From Ailanthus altissimus (taxonomy: Eukaryota; Streptophyta; Magnoliopsida; Sapindales; Simaroubaceae): a stretch of 64,000 bases of DNA. The DNA is taken from assembly GCA_946807835.1 (NCBI GenBank), contig OX327697.1, positions 325,001-389,000 on the forward strand. The letters are read 5' to 3'. The notes below the pieces were generated by a model. The model searched no databases and was not told where the DNA came from. It saw only the letters and a list, made by a program, of their open reading frames with translations. Positions within the stretch are counted from its first letter, which is position 1. Each line of letters starts with the position of its first letter. The position numbers were made by a program, and so were the translations under genes. Of this stretch, positions 55,211-64,000 are shown piece by piece.

Positions 55211-57120
55211 ATGAGAAACAGAAGCCTGGTTCACTGTTTACAAGTTGTGTCTTTGGTCTTGATTTTTTTGGTGGTTGTGGGCATACGAGATTCTGCAGAG
55301 GGTCGCTTGTTGTCATCAATCTCAAAAAAGCCTGACCGCAATGATGCTGCAGCTTATGCTCGTTGGTTGGTCTCTCAGAATTCTTGGGGGGTCTTAAAGT
55401 ATGATGATCTTTTACCTCAACTTGTACACTCTCTTTGAGCTTATGTTGATCTGTTGTGCCTTGTGATTTTATTGCAAGTTGAGTATTTTTTTTTTGCTTC
55501 TGTTTGTGCTTATCGGAGAATTCGATGAAGGTTTTGTTGGATTATTGAACATGCTATTGTTGAACTCCATTTTCATGTTGTGATGAAACTTAGTTGTGTT
55601 GGGTTGTCTTATTTTCTATGAAAGTTTCTCTTTTTTTAATGGACACAAATATAAAGTTTGCAGATTGATGATGGTCAATTTAGAGTAGACCGATGAAACT
55701 ATTTTGTGATAATTCAACCTTGATCATATTGCTGCAACTTGTAACAATTTATTTATTTTGATAAGCTGAGATAAAGCTTGTTTATCATTGTGAATTTGCA
55801 GTACCATATCCAGTGATTTGGGAGGAGCACCATTCGGGTAACTTTTTTTCCCAATCTTTTTCAATTATCATATTCTCTCTCATTTTTAAGCTGCATATAT
55901 TTTGAATGTGTTCATTGGAAGTAGTTGCAGTATTGCTTCATGTCCTGTATATATGTACTGGCCAAGGATTGGAATCCTATAGCTTGTTGTGAGGCAATTC
56001 ATAGGTGGATAAAAATTTGTTTCTTTAGCTCTTGCAAACTCATTCTGCATAATATATGGAGGCTCTAAGATCAAGAAACGACGTCTCGCTTTAAGTGTTC
56101 TTGGAAATATAGCATAAGATATGTATATGGCTTCTTATATATCTGTTCCTTTGTCATTTTTAAATAATTTTAAATCTTTTTTTAAGTGACGATATGATAA
56201 TACAGATATAGCAAAAAGTTTGGCTTTTGCTCTTGCCTTTAAAAGTAGCAATCTGAAAATTTAATGCAATCCTCACACTGTCCTGCGCTATTTCTAACTT
56301 AATTAAAATTATCTATTTTTCATGTAGGAATGTTATTTCATTTAGTGATGGACTGCCTAATGAAGGTCATGGTATCCCCTACTTCTATTTGACAACTCTT
56401 GATCCAACTGCAAGTAATGCATTAAAAGACAAGAGGTCTTCACTGGCAATTAGTGAATACCCTCTTGGAACTTGTGGCAAAAGAGACCCCGAGAACCCTG
56501 CTTGTGCAAAAATTACACTCACAGGAAAGGTGAGTTGTGGGATCAAATATATTAACTCTTATAGATTTGTTGGCCCCAGAATTTGTTTGTTACATATTTG
56601 TTCAGCAATTTCCAGTTTGCAGAACTAAATTGATCAGTGTTTGTACAATTTAATTACCTTCTCCCCTCTACTAGTTTATCCATGCCCATGCATGAGAAAA
56701 AAGAAGGAAAATAATAACTTTCATTTAGTTCCTTACTATGTTTCATTTTTTTTTTTAATGTTTTGTAGACCTTTCTGATTTGGACTAAATTGGATTAATT
56801 ATTCATCTTCTGGTCTTGTAGTTGGTGCTAGTTGATGGAAATTCGAAAGAAGAAGAATTTGCTAAAAGCGCCTTGTTCACAAAGCATCCAGAGATGAAGG
56901 GTAATTACACGTAAACTTTTATATTAGATTCACCAGCTATTAGTTCCTTGTTTTAGCGAACAGATATCTAATTGTTTGTTTACTTGCTTTGTTGACAGGC
57001 TGGCCTGTAGATCACAACTTCCAGTTCTTCAAATTAGAGATCGAAGATATATTTTTGATTAATTGGTTTGGTGGGCCTAAACTGCTCACAGTGGATCAGT
57101 ACCTACAACCTAAAATGTGA
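55211..57120 (+). CDS. CREG-like secreted glycoprotein, five exons
   Basis: Exons at 55,211-55,398, 55,802-55,837, 56,328-56,529, 56,822-56,900 and 56,999-57,120 join with GT-AG introns to a 627-base coding sequence (208 residues). The ATG at 55,211 gives MRNRSLVHC, then a signal peptide core (VVSLVLIFLVVVGI); the frame upstream lacks another ATG. Family hallmarks are AAYARWLVSQNSWGVL, TISSDLGGAPFGNVISFSDG (spread over exons 2-3), YFYLTTLDPTA, CGKRDPENPACAK, LTGKLVLVD, HPEMKGWPVDHNFQFFKLEI and INWFGGPKLLTVDQYL. The fold is that of the pyridoxamine-phosphate-oxidase-like split barrel, but CREG proteins are secretory or vacuolar glycoproteins and are not known as oxidases. Exon 2 is a 36-bp micro-exon. 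All junctions keep frame and no lesion is seen, so the gene looks intact. The CRM-type pseudogene follows 1.1 kb downstream on the same strand. Confidence 0.93.
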
Positions 57121-58206
57121 GTAACAAAGCAGTAATACCATGTCTGACAATGAAATGGAAGAAATACCAGCATAAATAAATGTGATTTTGTATCAGCAAT
57201 CAGCGATTTGAATAAATTTTGTTTCTTTATCTTAAATGATACTTTTCTTTTCCTTTGCTGATGCTTTGGTTTTCCCAAACATGGGGTGTGTTTCATGCAC
57301 AGGAACAAACTTGCCTTTATTTTGTCAAAATACATCTGATCTCTGCTCCTCTTATATGGTCGACTTGGATGCAAATCCTAATTGTGTGTATAATCTGTAA
57401 ATAAATCTACACCAATTGTGTATATTTTTGTCTCATATATGTTAAAGAATGTTCCAATGTATTCCCATGAACAGTTGGAGAAATAAATTGTTGTTTGTTT
57501 TAAGAAGGATTATTCTGTTGATTCTATCATTCTCTGAACTCCGACTTTGTATGTTAGCAAATGCTCCTAAAAAAATCAACTGCTTGGAATTCATTTTCAT
57601 TTTTCTTCAGTCCAATGGATGGTGCTGATTCGTTCAGTTGCCTGAGTACAGTCTCATAAGTATACCACAATGGAGCTCATAATTCAGCAAGAATGATAAG
57701 TTACTGCTTTAAGATGAATATGCAGCCGCAAAGCAAAAAGTTTGCACAATAGCATATGCATATATGAATTATTCCTCCAACTTTGTTTGAAAGGCACCCC
57801 ATGAACTACCGAGGAGAGTTGGTAGATGGGTGATCTAATTGTAGAATGAAAATGGTGTTTGTTACATTTTTATAATTAAGTAGAAGCATTTGTATGTCGA
57901 ACAGACTTTAAATTAGGTAATGTTAAATTAGATAATGCATGAAGACTGGAAATTAAAAGGATGTACCACAAAGATTGGAAATTTGGGAGCCATAACAATT
58001 AACAAGCAGGGTTACAGACAAATTCCAACACGTGTGTATCACGTGACTAAGAGCTAGCTATATAAATGGTCTTTCCCCTCAACTAAATTTTAACGTCTAT
58101 CCATAGAACCAGCTAACAAAGCCTTTCTGCTTTCAAGTCTCATCTCTCATCTCATTCTCCACCCACAATGAACTCTCAATCTCACCCATGATATGGTGCT
58201 TTCTCC
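57121..58206. other. CREG 3' region and spacer to the CRM gene
   Basis: It contains the 3' untranslated region of the CREG-like gene (probably to about 57,480) and the promoter of the CRM-domain locus, with a possible TATA word CTATATAAATGG at 58,058. No other gene is seen. Confidence 0.4.
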
Positions 58207-61200
58207 ATGCTAGTACAACCCAATACTCCCACCAAAAACCCTAACAAATTCTTCATCTCCCTTCTTCACCTCCCACAAAACCCTAACCCTCCTGCGACAC
58301 CCCCTGAAAAACCCTGCATTTCCCTCGTCAAATGCTCCGCCACACAAAACCTACAAGCCAACTCCCAAACCCACAACCAAAACGTCCCAAAATCCGCTAT
58401 TCAGCGCATAGCTGACAAGCTCCGCTGTCTTGGCATTGTTGAACAAACAAGTATAGATAAAAGCTCGAACCTTGAACCTGAACCTGAAACCCGAGAAAAA
58501 GATAGCGCTGGAGAAATATTTATCCCACTTCCGAATAAAATTCCCAAGTATAGAGTGGGCCACACTATTGATGCAAGCTGGAGCACGCCTGAAAACTCAG
58601 TACCGGAGCCGGGTTCTGGGCCTGCTATTGTTAGGTACAATGAGTTGAATAAAGAACTGGGAAGACAAAAGTGGTTGGAGAAGAAGAATAATGATAAGAA
58701 GGCGAAAGAGGTGGTGCCAACATTGGCAGAGTTGAAGTTGCCAACAGAAGAGTTGAGGAGGTTGAGGACTATCGGCATTGGGTTGAAGAAGAAGTTGAAA
58801 ATTGGAAAACCGGGATTACAGAGGGGATAGTAAATGGGATGTATGAGAGGTGGAGGAATGTTGAGGTGGTGAAGATTGTGTGTGAAGATTTGTGTAGGTT
58901 GAATATGAAGAGGACCCATGATTTGTTGGAGGTATAAATATTTCTTTCTTTTCTGTTTTGTTGGTCTGTTGACATTTGAAATGGTGTGAGTCTGATGAAT
59001 TGGATGTAAATAGGAGGTTTTGTGATTAAATTTAGATGATTTGGAGGGGAATGTGATTAATATTTTTACAGAAGTAATGCTAATTATAGAGATGGTAAAA
59101 GTTTGAAAATTATATAATTTCTCTAAATTTCAAATATATTTAAGACACTCATCCTTCTCAAAACATTTAGTCCAGCTCAATCTACCTCAAGAATGGAGGA
59201 TGTGAGTTGCGGCGGCCAAAATTAAACTTTTTTTTGCCACTACTTTTGCTGATTTGGTTATGCATAAACTCTGCATGCAACCTGTCTTTCCTGCATACTT
59301 GTTATGCATTAATTCATGTTCGTTCTTCCACTCAAACTGCCTTGATGTACACCATTTCAAATTCTTTTATGAGCTATGAACTATTTCTCAGCTTGCTTTT
59401 TACTAAGTACACCGTGGACTGTTGCTTGAAATAGAATCATGAATAGATAATGTTGTCATTGGAATATGATGTTTGGCAAGTGTTATCTCTGAGTCCCCCA
59501 AATATTGTGCTCTAATGTCATTTTTATTTCGGACACTTCCAGAGGAAAACTAGAGGTTTGGTTGTTTGGAGGGCTGGAAGTAAAATAATATTGTACAGAG
59601 GGCTCGATTATAAGTATCCATACTTATTGACTGATGAAGTTTCTACTGACAGTGCTTCTTCTGATGATTCACCTGGTCAAGTTGTGGATAGTGGAGGACT
59701 TGATGAAACAAGGAAATGCTTTTTTGACATGGATGGTGGAAAATCATCTGCACCAAGTCCAACCAACAAAAGAGTGCAACCAACCTTAATACATGGTGTT
59801 GGTTCGCCAGATAAAGTAAGATTTCAACTGCTAGCTGTGGCAAACTCATAGAAGAAGCTGACCATTTGTTAGATGGACTGGGGCCTCGGTTTGCTGATTG
59901 GTGGGGATATGACCCTCAGCCTGTTGATGCTGATCTACTACCTGCCATTGTTCCGGGATACAGGAGACCTTTCCACCTTCCTCCCTTTGGCGTGCAGCCA
60001 AAACTTACAAATGATGAAATGACCACATTAAGGAGACTTGGTCGACCCTTACCCTGCCATTTTGCATTGGGTGAGTTAAATTCTGTTTCAGCATTGTTTG
60101 TAATTCTGGTTGACATTGCCGGATTTCCTCTTTAAACAGGTAGAAATAGAACACTTCATGGATTGGCCGGTGGCATAGTTAAGCTATGGGAAAAATGTGA
60201 GATTGCCAAGATTGCAGTTAAGAGAGGAGTCCAGAACACCAATAGTGAGATGATGGCTGAAGAGTTAAAGGTTAGTATTAATTAGCAACTTGTGTTTTCT
60301 TTTTCATCTTTAATACTTAAGAATTTCCACTAGTGTGAATCCTGTTGAGATCTATGAATTATTGTGGAAAACTTTTTCTATTTCTAACTTTTAATGATAG
60401 ATTGGGAAATACTAATATTGTGCAGTCATTATATGCATGATTAGACAAGGGATTATCTCTTGTTTGGAAACTGTTTGGGGAATCCACTTAAAAGTTAACA
60501 TCTTAGTCTGTGGATTGGGAAGCTGGAAGATATCTAACTCCTTGCTAGATCTTTCAGGCCAAACTTCTGTCTTCAATTTAACTCTGTCAAAGAACAAGCT
60601 ATAATGTGTGATTATATTTATTTTAAACTCTTGTTATATCAAACCATTCTCATTTATTTTCTATTGATGAATTATGGGTCTGGCTACTAAACTCTTACTT
60701 TATCATTTGTTCTTCCTTCTGTTGTATTAATTTTTTCATTAGACTAGAAGTACATTTATCTCACTATAGTACTAAAATGTTGTTTTAGTTTTTAAAATCA
60801 CATTTAGATGTCTTCACAGACATAATTAATAAAAAAAATACTGCATTGCAGTGGCTGACTGGAGGTACTCTGCTTTCCCGGGATAAGGAATTTATTGTCC
60901 TTTACAGGGGAAAGGATTTCCTGCTGCTTGCTGTTTCTTCTGCAATAGAAGAACGCAGAAAACATGGATTTCTTTCAGAGAAACGAAGGATAGAGTTTAG
61001 TACATCAAGTGCTGATGAAGGGGAGCCAAAACTTGGGAATACATAGAGTAACTCTGGAAATAATATTGAGTCTCCTGGAGATGAATTTTGCAGTACCACT
61101 GAACAGAAAAGCATTCTACATTCAGAACAGAAAAAATCAGAGTCTGCTGAGGCAGCTCTTAGAAGGACTAGCATCAAGTTGTCAATGGTATAATTTCAAA

Positions 61201-64000
61201 ATAAGCTGCTCCAGTTCACTTGAATTCTTGTTGAGGTGTCATTTGTGTTACACACGGCATTCTTTTATTTACAGGCATTAGAAAAGAAAGCTAACGCAGA
61301 GAAACTTTTATCTGAGCTGGAGGAGAAGAAGATTCCCCAACAACTTGAACAAGATAAGGAGGGTATAACTGAAGAAGAAAGATACATGCTAAGAAAGGTT
61401 GGCTTGAGAATGAAGGCATTCCTACTAATTGGTAAGTTATGCCATCCTGCTTGAGATAGTTTAACCCAAAATCGCTGGTTCCTGTCCTCCCCCACACTAA
61501 AGGAATTTTTTCTTAAGACAAAAAGATGGTAAAATGTCTGGCTCTTAGAAGTGGGCACTAATGATCAAGTTTCCTTTTTGTGCTCAGGTAGACGAAGGAT
61601 TTTTGACAGAACAGTTGAAAACATGCATCTTCACCGGAAATACAGGGAACTTGTGAAGATAATATCCAAGGAGAAAATCATTGAAGCTGTTTATCATGAA
61701 GCGCAAACTTTAGAGGCTGAAAGTGGTGGTATTTTAGTAGCAGTTGAGAGAGTGAATAAGGGTTATGCTATTATTATATATCGGGGAAAAAAATATGAAA
61801 GGCCTGCATCCTTGGCCTAAGACACTCCTGACTAAAAGAGAAGCAATGAAGAGGTCCTTAGAAGCTCAGCGACGCGAGGTAAAATTTGCAAACTGCCCAA
61901 ACATGCGCATATTTACATGTACAATCTCCATAACATAGTTTGCTTTGTCCACACACACGAAATAAAAGGATGAAAAGAAAAGAAAAGAAAAAAAAGAACA
62001 ATCATAGATCCACAATCATGAGGAGACTGTATTGACTAATGGGCTATACTGGCATGTAAACCACGTTATTTTGCTTGGGTTGTGACTCAGTTTAGACTTC
62101 TCATCTTCAGGGAAATCTTTTTTGTTTTTCAGTTTATCCTATTAATAGTTGGCTCAGATTGATATGTACTCAACTTCTTATTCACTTTTGTGCTTTGTGA
62201 TTCAGTCTTTGAAACTACATGTTTTGGAACTTGCTAGAAACATAGAAAAACTGCAACATCAGTTGGTGAGCTTTTAAATTTTTTTTGTTTTATATAGGAT
62301 TGCCTAATTCAGGCAAATATTACCCAATCAAATGTAGATAACTTAGTCTGTACTGCTTTGACTCAGGTCAAAGACAAGGAGGCAAACACTATGGGAACAG
62401 TTGATGAATCAATATTGCCATTGGTGAATAGACTTGAATTTATATTCTGCTCCTTTTCACCAACATAGATTCATGATTTGAGGAATCACAGAGTCTTGTC
62501 ACAATGTAGGTCAAAGAGGAAATGAGCAATATGCCATCAGCTGAATGTATGAGATCAGATACTGAAAATTCTGGCCAATGCTCTCCTTCTGTTGTTCCAA
62601 GTTCCTATGAAGTGAATGTAGAGGTATGGCATTTGCAGTTAGATTTTATAAAGTGAACACACATACTAAATTAGTTTTACTGATTTTGGTTTATGCAACT
62701 CACAATACATACGTACAAAATGTTACTATTTGGCATCATTTATGATATAACAAGGAGTTGTTTGTATATTACGCCTGAAATGGTATTCGAAGTGATTGCT
62801 TAAGGCCAGAGAGGAACATGGAGCTGATTCAACTTCCATGGATGCTATAATAAATGGTCAGGCCCCACAACAGGATAAACAGATTGAATTCTCCTTGAAA
62901 CATAGTGGGATTAAGATTTATGAAACTGAGTTTGAGTCATCACATAAATCTCTAATCAAAGAACCGCAGGCGATTGCAAATATGGATTTTCCCAGTGAGA
63001 ATATAGCTAGTTACTCTGCATCTTGCCCTGACAATTCTATGGTAATAGCTTGAATTCTTTTTGTCTGTTTTATATGTACATTTGTCATTTATATCTCATG
63101 TATCTTATGTGGATTTCAGCTAGAAGGTATAGGCTATTCTACTGAAGGTGATGTGAACCATTCTTCTTCTGATAATGAGCCAATAGAGTCATCTCTTGAA
63201 TCAGCCAAAATAAACCAGAATTATCAATTCCAATAGGGAGTGGAAATAGGTATAATGAGACAGCTTCCAGATCCATACATCTTTCCAATAAAGAAAGGCT
63301 TCTCTTGCGAAAACAAGCTCTAAAGATGAAGTATCGGCCATGCTTGCAGTAGGTGATTTCAAAAATCTCTTTCATACTTCCTGTTTAACTTTTTTGGCTA
63401 CGTGCAACTAGTACTGGTCCCTTTTTGTTTCTCTGCATTTGATACGAACCTACCAATTATATATAAGTCTTTCTGCTACTGCAACCTACTAGGGAGGAGC
63501 AATATTATCCCCGGTGTTGCAAAAACAATCAAAGAGCACTTTCAGAAGCATCCTTTTGCTATAGTAAATGTCAAAGGCAGAGCCAAAGGAACTTCAGTCC
63601 AGGAAGTGGTTTCAAAGCTGGAGGTTTGCATGCCAAAATTAAACTTTATTTACCCCTGTACTGTGTCATAGGAAATGGCTGTAATTACATCTTTTCCTTC
63701 ATTCCTCAGGAAGGAACCGGTGCAGTTCTAGTCTCTCAGGAGCCAAGTAAAGTCATACTGTACAGGGGATAGGGTGCAAGTGATGATTCTAGCTACATCA
63801 ATAAGAAGAAAGCAAGAGGCAAAACATCAGTCTGCAGAGAGGTTGTGCCTCAGCCGGCTGGATCTCCCGAGTTACTTGCAGTAATCAGACTTGAATGCGG
63901 TTTACAACATAATGAAGAGCAGGAGGCTCCTTCATAGGTGGAATTTGAGCTTGTACCAAAGGTTTGGCTTCAGTCATCTGTGTCACAGTTACTAATTATA
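58207..64000 (+). pseudogene. CFM2-like CRM-domain splicing factor, pseudogene, continues past the window
   Basis: CRM-domain proteins of this type splice group II introns in chloroplasts. The sequence follows CFM2 in order: transit-peptide-like Pro/Asn/Ser-rich N-terminus, AIQRIADKLRCLGIVEQ, first CRM domain (LKKKLKIGK at 58,784, then YERWRNVEVVKIVCEDLCRL, next exon from 59,543 with TRGLVVWRAGSKIILYRG), second CRM (LTNDEMTTLRRLGRPLPCHF at 60,004, WLTGGTLLSRDKEFIVLYRG at 60,852), third CRM ([38 protein letters not shown] at 61,590) and the last CRM (IIPGVAKTIKEHFQKHPF at 63,509). Introns with GT-AG ends are kept. Lesions: 1-base loss near 58,805; frameshift near 59,835; TAG at 61,044; 2-base loss near 61,814; breaks near 63,210; TAG for Trp at 63,770. 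An intact copy must exist elsewhere for function. Right end not reached. Confidence 0.85.

Overview
The window is AT-rich nuclear DNA from a flowering plant, almost certainly a eudicot. The evidence is plant-type matrix metalloproteinases, a multi-exon CREG gene with short GT-AG introns, a chloroplast-type CRM-domain gene, an NBS-LRR resistance-gene relic and several lineages of plant LTR retrotransposon. No rRNA gene, tRNA gene, CRISPR array or bacterial-type operon was seen.

Layout: about 0-28 kb is an accessory region built around two inverted intronless matrix metalloproteinase (MMP) genes, at 3.65-4.60 kb (minus) and 21.33-22.28 kb (plus), plus a third copy reduced to its last 25 codons at 22.62 kb. 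Between and around them lie a hAT-type MITE (1.1 kb), a decayed Ty1/copia element with a nested gypsy-like LTR (6.6-13.5 kb), and two long solo LTRs of a Tekay/Del-like gypsy family (14.9-17.6 kb and 22.9-26.5 kb). About 28.8-41.3 kb is a nest: the 3' end of a CC-NBS-LRR resistance gene is split by an 11.8 kb copia element, whose leader holds a second LTR-like insert, which itself holds another Tekay-like solo LTR, which holds an exon-like fragment. About 43.7-50.2 kb appears to be a non-autonomous Mutator-like element carrying an almost complete Tnt1/Tork-like copia (45.0-49.9 kb).

About 50.6-64 kb is gene-rich: a TMEM45/DUF716 membrane protein gene (minus), an intact five-exon CREG-like gene (plus), and a CFM2-like CRM-domain gene (plus) that keeps its introns but carries several frameshifts and stop codons. 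The 3' flank of the TMEM45 gene recurs beside the first MMP gene, so the two ends of the window share ancestry by segmental duplication. Five transposon insertions could be delimited to the base by target-site duplications read in the sequence: GTTTTTAA (1.1 kb), TATAT (14.9-17.6 kb), TGTCA (29.1-40.9 kb), TGACA (35.2-38.2 kb) and AATTG (45.0-49.9 kb). Two more are near-matching or less certain: ATGAA/ATAAA (22.9-26.5 kb) and CTTAAGTTTTA (43.7-50.2 kb).

No new multi-gene system was found. The most informative material is the ordered nesting at 28.8-41.3 kb, the MMP array with an altered cysteine switch, and the gene fragments caught inside or cut by retroelements. All family names rest on reading motifs by eye; no database search was run.
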